Assembly: GCA_965218055.1 (NCBI GenBank)
Contig: CBDCKA010000002.1
Coordinates: forward strand, 186,001-250,000
Reading direction: 5' to 3'
Source of the DNA: CBDBKE01 sp965218055
Lineage (GTDB): Bacteria; Acidobacteriota; Terriglobia; JAJPHL01; JAPKYU01
DNA length: 64,000 bases
Shown here: positions 9,261 through 16,840 of the stretch, piece by piece
Position numbering within the stretch: position 1 is the stretch's first letter
How the letters are laid out: every line of letters begins with the position of its first letter
Program-made: the position numbers and the translations under genes
The notes under the pieces: generated by a model
What the model was told of the DNA's origin: nothing
The model's database searches: none
What the model saw: only the letters and a program-made list of their open reading frames with translations

Positions 9261-10037
9261 TCATCCTGAGATGCTCTCATCCAGAAAGCGCGTGATCCTC
9301 TCGCGGTTTGCGGTGAGGCTGGAGAACTGCTTCTCGCAGACGTCGCTGAAGCGCGCCAGCACCTTTCGATTGATCGATTCCTGATCCTCAAAGATGGCCA
9401 GGGAACGGAACCGGGCCCCCCATTTCTCGAACTGAAGCAGCGCGATCGTGGCATCGCGGGTCTTGCCGTCACTGGCAAGGGCGTTAACGAAAAGCGGTCG
9501 AGGTATGCCGTTGATTCGGCAGTCTACGGCGTACATCCCGCGGGGGTCATGCTCGGGATCGTTCCAGTCGAAGCTCCTGCGCTCTTCCGGGACAGCTTCA
9601 CTTAACAGCGATCGAAAATCCTCCATGAACGTAGACCGAACTCGTTCTCGTGACAAGTACGACACGTCGGAGATCTTGAGGAGCGACTGCACAAAGGAAT
9701 ATAGCGCGTCGCCGTAACGTTCATCCGGCACGTCGAGTATCAATTCTCCATCGCGGTCCTCGATCCGGAACGTGGACAACGCGTTAGAGATGATCTTCTG
9801 TCGTGTGCCGCTATGAAGATCCTCCTCATCGATGTCGTAGGTGAGGTGCATGTACGTGTGCGCCTCATCGGACAGCACCCACCGCGCCCCCTCTTTTTTC
9901 AAGACGATGGTCAAGTGGTCGCCGTCTTCGAAGAGGAACGGAGTGAACACGCGGAAACGTTCCATGCCTTCGGCTGCCAGCCGAATCTTCGCCGAAACTT
10001 TCTCGTGAAAATCTCGCTCTATGGTCTCGATGGACAT
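9261..10037 (-). CDS. DUF1828 domain protein embedded in the restriction operon
   Basis: A 258-residue protein. The segment RFRVFTPFLFEDGDHLTIVL ... RWVLSDEAHTYMHL matches the layout of DUF1828 (short beta strands followed by a conserved acidic turn). The C-terminal half fits the DUF1829-like partner region, but this is less sure. ATG start, 3 bp after the stop of the upstream gene, with a 19-bp gap to the next. No signal peptide or membrane segment. DUF1828 proteins have no proven biochemical role. Their repeated position next to DUF6978-like genes suggests the two act as a pair. Confidence 0.7.
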   Translation of the reverse strand: MSIETIERDFHEKVSAKIRLAAEGMERFRVFTPFLFEDGDHLTIVLKKEGARWVLSDEAHTYMHLTYDIDEEDLHSGTRQKIISNALSTFRIEDRDGELILDVPDERYGDALYSFVQSLLKISDVSYLSRERVRSTFMEDFRSLLSEAVPEERRSFDWNDPEHDPRGMYAVDCRINGIPRPLFVNALASDGKTRDATIALLQFEKWGARFRSLAIFEDQESINRKVLARFSDVCEKQFSSLTANRERITRFLDESISG

Positions 10038-10040
10038 CGC

Positions 10041-10523
10041 TTACCCTTTCTCAAAAAGTTCACCTTGCGGATCTGGCGGGACCGCAAGATTCACGTCGTC
10101 GATCAGACAGCGAAGGGCACCGTAGAAGTCGCCGTAACGGTCGGTCGGCTCGGCGTAGGCGTCCTCCCGTGTTCCGATTTCCTGATACCGCTCCGTCGCG
10201 ACGTGAATGTGAAAATCATAGAACGTCACGTCTTCTATATGATTGGTGTGTTCGTGGCTCTTGCCGTTGTAACGTCGGAGGCGAAAAATCTGGTTTGAAT
10301 GCGGGGCCCGAACCGCCAGGATGACCGAGAAGTTGAGCAAATTGATCTGATTTTGTCTGAGGATCAGGCGGAACTCGCTTCCTGCATCCCCGGTCAGGTC
10401 CAGGTGCTGCTCGTCGTGACCGCGTTTGGGTCTTAGACGAGTCCAGTTGCGCCAGTCGGTGGGCAGAAGCTTGCGCTCCTGTACCAACGACTCGATCTCC
10501 TGGTCCAAGTACTTTACGGCCAT
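10041..10523 (-). CDS. DUF6978-like protein embedded in the restriction operon
   Basis: A 160-residue protein with EFRLILRQNQINLLNFSVIL, then a histidine-rich YDFHIHVATERYQE segment. This layout resembles DUF6978 proteins. It starts with ATG 3 bp after the hsdS stop and ends 3 bp before the DUF1828 start, which implies tight translation coupling. No catalytic motif stands out; the HxH (FHIHV) could bind metal but that is speculative. Function unknown. Its place between specificity and restriction subunits is the most informative fact. Confidence 0.6.
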   Translation of the reverse strand: MAVKYLDQEIESLVQERKLLPTDWRNWTRLRPKRGHDEQHLDLTGDAGSEFRLILRQNQINLLNFSVILAVRAPHSNQIFRLRRYNGKSHEHTNHIEDVTFYDFHIHVATERYQEIGTREDAYAEPTDRYGDFYGALRCLIDDVNLAVPPDPQGELFEKG

Positions 10524-10526
10524 GGG

Positions 10527-11810
10527 CTACTCTGGTTTGACCAGCCGCACCCGACCGGTGAGGAGCTGTTGCATCATGCCCTGCTTGACGGCGCAGGTCT
10601 TGTCCCGGCGTTGCCCCAGGGCGGCGATCTCGGCGTCCATGTCGCATAAGATACTCGTGATGGCGTGTTGCTCATTGCAGGGTGGCAACCTCACTTCGAT
10701 AGCCGCCACATCGCGCTTACCGATTTCCAAGAAGGTTGACCCAATGGCTCGCTTGATCATCTGCGGCTTCAGGGTCACCAGGAGGTAGTACAGAAATTCG
10801 TTAGATACGCCATCTTTGCAGACGAGCGACTTGAAGCCTTGGTTCGTACACACCGGCGATGCAGCAATCTTGATTTCCCCGATAGTCGCGCGGCTACATA
10901 GGAGAAGAGCACCAGCAGGGAGCAGGCTTGCCGCACAACTGGCCAACCCCTCCGCAGTGATACTTCGCTCCGTCGTGAGGAGATACTTTCCGGGCGTACC
11001 CGTAATGTCGGTCGGCGTGCACCACGGAATCGACCCGTTCCAAAAAGCAGTAATCTGAGTGCTTGGCGTTGCTCCGTTTCTTATGTCTGCGGCTTCTCCG
11101 AGCGTTGTTGTCACCCACTTCCCGCTGAAGCCGGGCAGGCGGGTCTTGCCGGTGAGGAGTTGCTGCATGGCGGCCTGCTTGATGGCCCGCTTCTTGGCGA
11201 TCAGCGCCTCCAACGCCCCGAACAACCCATCCACATCCGACAACGCCTCGGCGATGGCGCGTTGTTCTTCCGCCCTTGGGTATGGGATCACGAACGAGTT
11301 GAGGCTTCTGTTGGTTATCTGATTGATGGTTGCTCCAAGGTGTTCGTGAATCTGGTGCCTCACGATGTCGGACTGGAAGCAGTAGAACACGAACCGGTTA
11401 TTGACTGACCTGAAGACAGACATGAATGCACCGAAGGTCATACCGACGGCTTGGAGGTCAATTAGGGCGCATTTCCCAATCAATGGTCGACTGCCGTTCC
11501 GCACGCAGATAAGCAAATCATCTTCACGGACAATAATCCGTTCAGGGACTTCCATGTTCACAAATACATGGTCGTCGAACTGAAGGTTGCCATCACCGAT
11601 GTTCGACGACCGCAATACCAAAAGACCATCTGAACTAATATTCCTCGGCTCGTAGGTTAGGCCGATTAAGCACTGCCCGATTTCCCCAAGAGAACAGGTA
11701 CTCCAGTCTGAGGGTAAAACGCCAAGATTCGTCTGTTTGTACCCAGATGCCACGGGTGGTAACCGTCCATTCTCCTGGGCAGTTTCAGAATGCATTGCTT
11801 CTGCCGTCAT
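10527..11810 (-). CDS. hsdS: Type I restriction enzyme, S (specificity) subunit
   Basis: 427 residues with two target-recognition domains. The first runs about residues 30-180, and the second begins at KWVTTTLGEAADIRNGATPS. Each is followed by a conserved helical spacer (EEQRAIAEALSDVDGLFGAL and NEQHAITSILCDMDAEIAAL, both leading to a QQLLTG motif). This duplicated plan is diagnostic for HsdS. The ATG 11808-11810 overlaps the hsdM stop as ATGA, which argues for this start over the GTG two codons upstream. The two domains differ, so the recognised site should be bipartite and asymmetric. Confidence 0.93.
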   Translation of the reverse strand: MTAEAMHSETAQENGRLPPVASGYKQTNLGVLPSDWSTCSLGEIGQCLIGLTYEPRNISSDGLLVLRSSNIGDGNLQFDDHVFVNMEVPERIIVREDDLLICVRNGSRPLIGKCALIDLQAVGMTFGAFMSVFRSVNNRFVFYCFQSDIVRHQIHEHLGATINQITNRSLNSFVIPYPRAEEQRAIAEALSDVDGLFGALEALIAKKRAIKQAAMQQLLTGKTRLPGFSGKWVTTTLGEAADIRNGATPSTQITAFWNGSIPWCTPTDITGTPGKYLLTTERSITAEGLASCAASLLPAGALLLCSRATIGEIKIAASPVCTNQGFKSLVCKDGVSNEFLYYLLVTLKPQMIKRAIGSTFLEIGKRDVAAIEVRLPPCNEQHAITSILCDMDAEIAALGQRRDKTCAVKQGMMQQLLTGRVRLVKPE

Positions 11811-14248
11811 ACCCACACTAGCCTCATCTTCTTCAGATGTTCCTCGACCTTCCCACTGAAGGCCTGAACCTTCCGCTCCAACTCCGGCAGCGGGCGTGCG
11901 TAGCGCTCTTCCAACTCCTTCACGCGGCCAGCGAGCTGCTGCGTCAGCCGCTGCACCTCACCCTCAATGGCGATACGGATGCTGGCGAACCACTTGTTCT
12001 CGACTACCAGAGTCTTGATCTGGACCTCAGTGAGCGTGGCGTACCGGTCCAGCACCTTTTGGTCGAGCGAGGTCTGGGCCTCCTTCACGGCCTTACCCGC
12101 CTCGTCCTCAGCTTCGATCAGGGTCAGGCAGTCCGTGAGAGCGCCGCGTTCGTCATCACTCTCCAACTCGTCCTGGATCGCCTTGAGCCGGTCCTTCACG
12201 CCGCCCGCGGTGATCTTACCCCTGTCATTAGTGGCGTCCTCAAGCAGGCCTTCCTCGCCGGTGTGCTCGTCGACGAACTCCTCCAGTTCACGGGCAGCAG
12301 TTTCCTGCTTGGCCTGTAGCGCCTCGATGGCGGCCCGCTCGGTGGCGAAGTAGCGCGCGACGATCAAGGTCGGAGGAACAAGGTCCATCTTGTACTTCTT
12401 GCGCTTAATGGTCAGGTCTGGAGTCTCCTTGATCTTCTTTTCCTTGTTCTCGATGATCCCCCGTGGTTTGGCCGCCTCGACCCAGCCATCCGCAGCGATG
12501 AGGTACACATCGTCCTGCATCATCTCGTCCCAGTAGTCCAGGAGCCGCTGATAGATGTCGTAGCGGCTGAGTAGCGGCAGGTCCGCAAAGCGTGCAAGCA
12601 GATCCTCCGACAGGATGCCGATGATCTCCCTGGGATGACTGCCTACCTGGACTCCTGCAAGACGCCGTTTGTGCCGTTTACCCCAAGTGTCAAAGATGCC
12701 TGTGACTCGCTTCTCGTATACTTGGAACTCGTCGTGGCCGAGAATCGTAGACTTTACCTGCGAGGCATCGATTCGCGCTTTGCTGTATCCCTTGCGATTG
12801 TGCTTGAACAATGCCTTGCGCAACGACGGGAAGTGATCCCACCAGGCGCCGAGCGCCTCGATATCACGGTTAGGGATGCCGCCGTTCAGATGCGCATCGA
12901 GATCGTGTAGGTCTTTGGGCTCGCTGGAATCGATGTAGCGCGGGATGTTGAGGTTGTAGTCGTTGGCGGGGCCGGCGACCTCGGCCACCGGCACCATGCG
13001 GGAGTAACGCGGCAACTCGGTCCGCTTGTTGAACACGTCCACGATCTGGTGGATGTCCTGTGAGCGCAGGCGGTTCTTGTTGCCGTCCTTGAGGAAACCC
13101 TTGCTCGCATCGATCACGAAGATGCCGGTACGGGCGTGAGCGTTCTCCTTGTCGATGACCAGGATGCAGGCGGGGATGCCGGTGCCGTAAAAGAGGTTGG
13201 CGGGCAGGCCGATGATGCCCTTGATGAGGCCTCGCCGGATTAGGTTCCTGCGGATATCGGCCTCCCTGTTGCTGCGGAACAATACGCCGTGCGGCAGGAT
13301 AATCGCGCCCTTGCCCTTGCTCTTGAGCGAAGCGATGAGGTGCAGGAGGAAGGCGTAGTCGCCGTTCTTGGCTGGCGGGATGCCGTACTCGAAGCGCCTG
13401 TACTCGTCGTGGGCCGGATTGAGACCGCTGGACCAAGCCTTGGCGGAGAAGGGCGGATTGGCAACTGCGAAGTCGAAGGTCTTGAGGCTGTTGTCCTGGT
13501 TCTTGAAGTACGGGACGGCCAGGGTGTTGCCGCGCCACAGCTCGGCGGTCGGGTGGCCGTGCAGGATCAGGTTCATCCGCGCCAGTGCCCAAGTGGCATT
13601 GTCCATCTCCTGGCCGTAGACGGTAATCCCATGCGGTGCCTCAGTGGCGGCCTTGAGCAGCAGCGAGCCGGATCCGCAGGTGGGATCGTAGATGGTCTGA
13701 TCCTGGCGGGTGTCCGGGGTAATGCCGATCACCTTCGCCATGATGCGCGAGACCTCGGCCGGGGTGTAGAACTGTCCCTTGCTCTTGCCTGCCTCGGTGG
13801 CGAAGTGCCGCATCAGGTACTCGTAGGCATCGCCGAGCAGGTCGTCGCCCTCGGTCCGGTTTGCGCGGAAGTCGAGACCGTTGAAAATCGCCACGAGCTT
13901 CGAGAGGCGGTCCTGCATCTCCTTGCCCGCGCCGAGCTTGCTCTCGTCGTTGAAGTCGGCCTGATCGATGACACCCTTGAGTTCGTTGGCCTCGGCCAAC
14001 AGGCTGATGATCGCGTTGATCTTGTCGCCAATCTCCTTGTCGCCTTTCAGCTTCACCATGTCGGAGAAGCCACCGTCTGCGGGCACCTCGATGAGCGCAC
14101 CGGGCTTGCCGGCGTATTTGTCCGAGACGTATTTCATGAACAGCAGCGTCAGAACGTAGTCCTTGTACTGCGAGGCATCCATGCCGCCGCGCAACTCGTC
14201 GCAGCTTTGCCAGAGTGAGGAGTAGAGTTGGGATTTCTTCAGGGCCAT
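11807..14248 (-). CDS. hsdM: Type I restriction enzyme, M (adenine methyltransferase) subunit
   Basis: An 813-residue protein. The N-terminal HsdM helical domain (LWQSCDELRGGMDASQYKDY) is followed by the methylase. The SAM-binding motif DPTCGSGSLLLKA lies near residue 189 and the catalytic NPPF near residue 264, diagnostic of N6-adenine methylation. A long C-terminal extension of about 250 residues is rich in coiled-coil sequence, making it longer than the roughly 500-residue classical HsdM. It is the first gene of the operon. The start ATG at 14246-14248 has no strong ribosome site. The operon promoter should lie between it and 14454. Confidence 0.95.
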   Translation of the reverse strand: MALKKSQLYSSLWQSCDELRGGMDASQYKDYVLTLLFMKYVSDKYAGKPGALIEVPADGGFSDMVKLKGDKEIGDKINAIISLLAEANELKGVIDQADFNDESKLGAGKEMQDRLSKLVAIFNGLDFRANRTEGDDLLGDAYEYLMRHFATEAGKSKGQFYTPAEVSRIMAKVIGITPDTRQDQTIYDPTCGSGSLLLKAATEAPHGITVYGQEMDNATWALARMNLILHGHPTAELWRGNTLAVPYFKNQDNSLKTFDFAVANPPFSAKAWSSGLNPAHDEYRRFEYGIPPAKNGDYAFLLHLIASLKSKGKGAIILPHGVLFRSNREADIRRNLIRRGLIKGIIGLPANLFYGTGIPACILVIDKENAHARTGIFVIDASKGFLKDGNKNRLRSQDIHQIVDVFNKRTELPRYSRMVPVAEVAGPANDYNLNIPRYIDSSEPKDLHDLDAHLNGGIPNRDIEALGAWWDHFPSLRKALFKHNRKGYSKARIDASQVKSTILGHDEFQVYEKRVTGIFDTWGKRHKRRLAGVQVGSHPREIIGILSEDLLARFADLPLLSRYDIYQRLLDYWDEMMQDDVYLIAADGWVEAAKPRGIIENKEKKIKETPDLTIKRKKYKMDLVPPTLIVARYFATERAAIEALQAKQETAARELEEFVDEHTGEEGLLEDATNDRGKITAGGVKDRLKAIQDELESDDERGALTDCLTLIEAEDEAGKAVKEAQTSLDQKVLDRYATLTEVQIKTLVVENKWFASIRIAIEGEVQRLTQQLAGRVKELEERYARPLPELERKVQAFSGKVEEHLKKMRLVWV

Positions 14249-14453
14249 TCGTCAGTTCTCACATCTTGGTCCCGGGGGAGGAGACTCTCTCCTTGGGGAT
14301 GTTGGTGATCACCTACAGACCCTCTCATATACTGCTCCTCAATTAAGAGGTTCAAATCGAAGCACTTTCAGATTGATGGGGAACTGCCTGACGCAAAATG
14401 CGAATCGCGGCGACTGTGTCCGTGGCACTTGAATCATCCCAAGGCAGCGAGGG

Positions 14454-14624
14454 TCAGTCCAATGCTTCGAGAGTGACGGTGATGTGGTTGGGGGGAGGAG
14501 TGGGGAGCGCCCGCTTCTGGACGTATAGGGTCCCGATCTTCGGCGGCTGCCCCGCCGTTTCCTCGGCGTAGCGGAACGTTCCTTTTGTCTCTTTCTCCAG
14601 CTTGAATTGAGCCGAAAGCTGCAT
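14454..14624 (-). CDS. Small conserved-looking protein of 56 residues
   Basis: Too short for most gene callers. It starts at ATG 14622-14624 directly behind a near-perfect GGAGGAAAAA site and opens MQLSAQFKLEKETKGTFRYA. It ends at TGA 14454-14456. The alternating charged/hydrophobic sequence with KIGTLYVQKRAL near the middle suggests a small beta-sheet protein. It points the same way as the two other tiny genes upstream. I recall similar short proteins next to mobile DNA but cannot name a family. Function unknown. Confidence 0.55.
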   Translation of the reverse strand: MQLSAQFKLEKETKGTFRYAEETAGQPPKIGTLYVQKRALPTPPPNHITVTLEALD

Positions 14625-14964
14625 TTTTCCTCCTCTGATTATTTACGTGCCTACTCAGCCCCTCTCCTCGGCATCCGCATCGCGCCCTCCAAGATTACCC
14701 CTGCGTTCCTCCCTGTTTGCGAACACCCTAATTGTATTTGTTATCAAGACGAAACTCCAGCCATCCGAATTTCGGCGCTGAGGCGGCTTCGGCTTTCCCA
14801 AACTCGAAAGCCACAGGTGGAAAGGCGATGCTTCATTTGTCCCGGCCCAGGCCTACTCTCGACTGATGAACTGAACCGTCCCTGATTTCCTGGATAGAGT
14901 CAAGCCGGCGGCCATGAGCTAGCGGACGGTTTTCTGCGCTTGTGTGACTAGCTTGCACAAAGGA
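14625..14964. other. Stretch with no recognised gene
   Basis: About 340 bp between two tiny minus-strand genes. Short frames on both strands (for example a plus frame from 14607) have no family resemblance or ribosome site. It probably holds untranslated sequence for the 56-residue gene. Confidence 0.4.
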
Positions 14965-15129
14965 TTAGTTCTGCAACCCGCTGAAGGACTTGTACGGGCG
15001 TTTCCGGCACATGACGCACGTGGAGTTGGCGATGATGTGGCCGCCCGTGTTCGCGGGCGGTTTCCTGGGCGCGAGGTCAGAGAACACAACAGGATGAAAA
15101 TCGTGCTGAGAGGTGCCAGGAGTGTCCAT
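14965..15129 (-). CDS. Possible 54-residue protein with a Cys pair
   Basis: ATG 15127-15129 follows AACAAGGAGA, a ribosome site that is rather close to the start. The peptide opens MDTPGTSQHDFHPVVFSDLA and contains TCVMCRKRPYKSF with a CxxC pair, then stops at 14965-14967. It lies just downstream of a strong hairpin (15145-15183). No family recognised. A longer frame in another register (14919-15314) overlaps it but looks like a shadow. Moderate to low certainty. Confidence 0.4.
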   Translation of the reverse strand: MDTPGTSQHDFHPVVFSDLAPRKPPANTGGHIIANSTCVMCRKRPYKSFSGLQN

Positions 15130-15144
15130 TCTCCTTGTTGAAGG

Positions 15145-15183
15145 ATCAGATAGCGGCGGGGACCGGCCCCGCCGCTCTCTGAT
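15145..15183. terminator. Strong GC-rich hairpin between two tiny genes
   Basis: Arms ATCAGA + AGCGGCGGGG pair with CCCCGCCGCT + TCTGAT around a 5-nt loop, with one mismatch pair inside the stem. It stands between the 3' fragment of the interrupted small gene (stop 15194) and the 54-residue frame. No U-run follows on either strand, so it may be an attenuator or RNA-stability element rather than a classic terminator. Confidence 0.45.
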
Positions 15184-15193
15184 GCGCGTTGCA

Positions 15194-15310
15194 CTAGGAT
15201 GCCGCCTGCGGCTCTTCTTCCTGCTGAAGCTCGAAGATGCGCGAGTGGGCCTGATCGGCCACTTTCGCCAGCAGCAACAGGTCGTTGCGACCGAAGCTCT
15301 GCGTCCTCTT
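15194..15310 (-). pseudogene. 3' part of an interrupted small gene
   Basis: Reads WKRTQSFGRNDLLLLAKVAD then QAHSRIFELQQEEEPQAAS and a TAG stop. It continues exactly where the 5' part at 16145-16280 breaks off (both contain TGGAAG, Trp-Lys, at the break). Together they give an intact small protein of about 83 residues. An 800-bp recombinase element separates the two parts. Confidence 0.65.
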
Positions 15311-16122
15311 CCATTATGCCGCGTGCCAGGTCATGCCGAGTGGGCAGGGTGAACGGATGATGGGAGGCTGTTTCAAGGGTTTTTGCTCGGCATAATCAGA
15401 GGGAGTTTAAAAACGCCAACAGCTTGTCGTCTGTTCGGAATCTATAGAACCGACCGCCCAAAGGAGTGACCTTTTGCAACGCTCGTTCTTTGATCGCGAG
15501 GTCGGCCTCCAAGTACATGTGAGTCGTCTCAAGGCTCGCGTGGCCGAGCCATAGGGCAATCACTGCGATATCGACGCCGGCCTGAAGCAGATGCATGGCC
15601 AATGATGCTCGAAGCCGAGCAACCATTGATCGACGATGGTCGGGGGCGAGGGCGGAGCAACGCCAACCGCCACGCCTCCTTGCCGCAGGAGGCTCAGCAG
15701 CGGCGTCAAGCCGGCTGACGCATGGGTCAGGCCCCCAGACGGACGGCGTCGAAAGCCGCTCAGATAACGCTGCATCGACGCTTCCTTGACGTCGGATGAA
15801 CCCAGCCCCTGTTCCGCAAGCCAGGCACCAAAGCTTGCAATGGACCAGAGATAGTTACGGATGGTTTCGCGAGAATAGCGTTCCCGCACAAGAGTCGTCG
15901 CCAGTTCTTCCATGTAAGGGCCCAGAGGGCCCTGCCGAAAACGGGCGACGACACGAGTCCGGCAAAAAAGAGTCTCAATCATGAACTCCTCCATCGGCCT
16001 GGTTGGCCTCAAGAGAAGCATCCGGGATTATGCCGAGTCACCCCAACAAGAACCCGTTTCTGATCAGCGTTTCGCGTCAAAAACCCGACCCACTCGGCAT
16101 GACCTGGCACGCGGCATAATGG
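15311..16122 (-). mobile_element. Decayed tyrosine-recombinase element with long inverted ends
   Basis: The ends 15311-15344 and 16089-16122 are a perfect 34-bp inverted repeat (outer part CCATTATGCCGCGTGCCAGG). A second, subterminal perfect inverted pair, CTCGGCATAATC, sits at 15386-15397 and 16026-16037. The interior holds two pieces of one tyrosine recombinase on the minus strand. The element interrupts a small gene, and TGGAAG flanks both sides. Its plan (recombinase gene plus repeated TTATGCCG boxes) recalls elements of the recombinase-in-trio type, but only one recombinase is seen. Confidence 0.65.
15396..16021 (-). pseudogene. Tyrosine recombinase with internal deletion
   Basis: The N-terminal part (from about 16021) has a SAM-like core-binding domain: YMEELATTLVRERYSRETIR, then NYLWSIASFGAWLAEQGLG. 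The frame runs to about 15640 (TIVDQWLLGFEHH). The other piece (15396-15626, another frame) gives AMHLLQAGVDIAVIALWLGH then ASLETTHMYLEADL, which holds the final HxxY-type region with the tyrosine. Most of the catalytic domain between, including the first catalytic arginine and the HxxR box, is missing. A full relative would be near 330-400 residues. It is inactive. Confidence 0.75.
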
Positions 16123-16150
16123 AAGTTATGCCGTGCTCGGCATAACTTCC
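16121..16150. repeat. Perfect 30-bp palindrome at the recombinase element border
   Basis: GGAAGTTATGCCG, a 4-nt spacer, then CGGCATAACTTCC. The arms contain the TTATGCCG box that also forms the element's end repeats. It overlaps the outer edge of the 16089-16122 repeat and reaches into the interrupted gene. Probably a recombinase binding or crossover site (inference). Confidence 0.6.
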
Positions 16151-16280
16151 ATTGATCGCCGTCCTTGTAGAGGCGGGAGAAGGTGACATTGTGTCTCGTG
16201 TGGCCTTCGGTTTCGTTCGGCCAAACGGTAGCCTTGACGCGACCGATACGGACTTCAGCAACGGGTTTGGGGTTAGCCAT
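16145..16280 (-). pseudogene. 5' part of an interrupted small gene
   Basis: ATG 16278-16280 follows an excellent CAGGAGGAAAC ribosome site. The protein opens MANPKPVAEVRIGRVKATVW and runs through RLYKDGDQWK before the element begins; the remaining frame to 16077 is element sequence. The rest of the gene is at 15194-15310. No function known. Its strong ribosome site and an upstream palindrome suggest it was well expressed. Confidence 0.65.
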
Positions 16281-16311
16281 GATGTGTTTCCTCCTGGAAG
16301 TTTAAGGGTTT

Positions 16312-16329
16312 GTGAGCGTTTCCGCTCAC
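16312..16329. promoter_or_regulatory. Palindromic operator-like site
   Basis: GTGAGCG-TTTC-CGCTCAC is a perfect 7-bp dyad 32 bp upstream of the MANPKP start codon, inside its likely leader. It resembles LacI-family half-sites, but no such regulator is in the window. A short RNA hairpin is equally possible. Confidence 0.35.
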
Positions 16330-16840
16330 CCGCGAATGGCAGAAACGGCCAAACCCTGACACGGGAGGAACAGCGCCGCCGAAGCCGGTGACGGGCAGGG
16401 CCGACAAGGGCACGAGCGAGTGACAGACGCCCCCAGGCGAGGGGACCGTTCTGGCGCGAGCCGCGCGTCGGAACCAACCGGAACCGGGAAGGCCAGCGGC
16501 AAATGGCGCAACCCCACACCGGTTCTCCGGTCGGAGGCGGCAGGCCCGATTGGAGAATCACAACCGAGACAGGGCACCTGGAATCAGACCGCTATCCCCC
16601 AGCGAGTGGAAAGCAGGGCGAAGGTCATTGCAGAATGAATTTTTGCCAAAGTGAACGGTGTTAGGTCACAAACTTCATTTCAGCAGGAAGTCTCGCAAGG
16701 GTAACACGCGCATCAGCGGGGTCATCCTGCCCACCACACGGCCAGCAGGTTCAATTACTCATATACTTATTTACTCGGAAAATGCTTCGACCTGACCGGC
16801 GCTAGAACTCACCGTGACTTTCGTGGTGTCCAATCGAGCA
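16330..16840. other. About 510 bp with no recognised gene
   Basis: Lies between the small gene's leader and the stop of the AddA-like gene. Frames such as 16420-16638 (plus) are Arg/Ser/Gly-rich shadows without ribosome sites. AT-richer sequence around 16755-16785 could hold a promoter for the small-gene cluster, but no convincing -35/-10 pair was identified. Confidence 0.4.

Noticed and set aside
13289..14218. 309-residue plus-strand frame opposite hsdM
   Set aside because: Complement of the methylase coding sequence with no ribosome site or domain.
14919..15314. 131-residue minus frame
   Set aside because: The region is better explained by two other frames: the end of the split small gene and the 54-residue gene.
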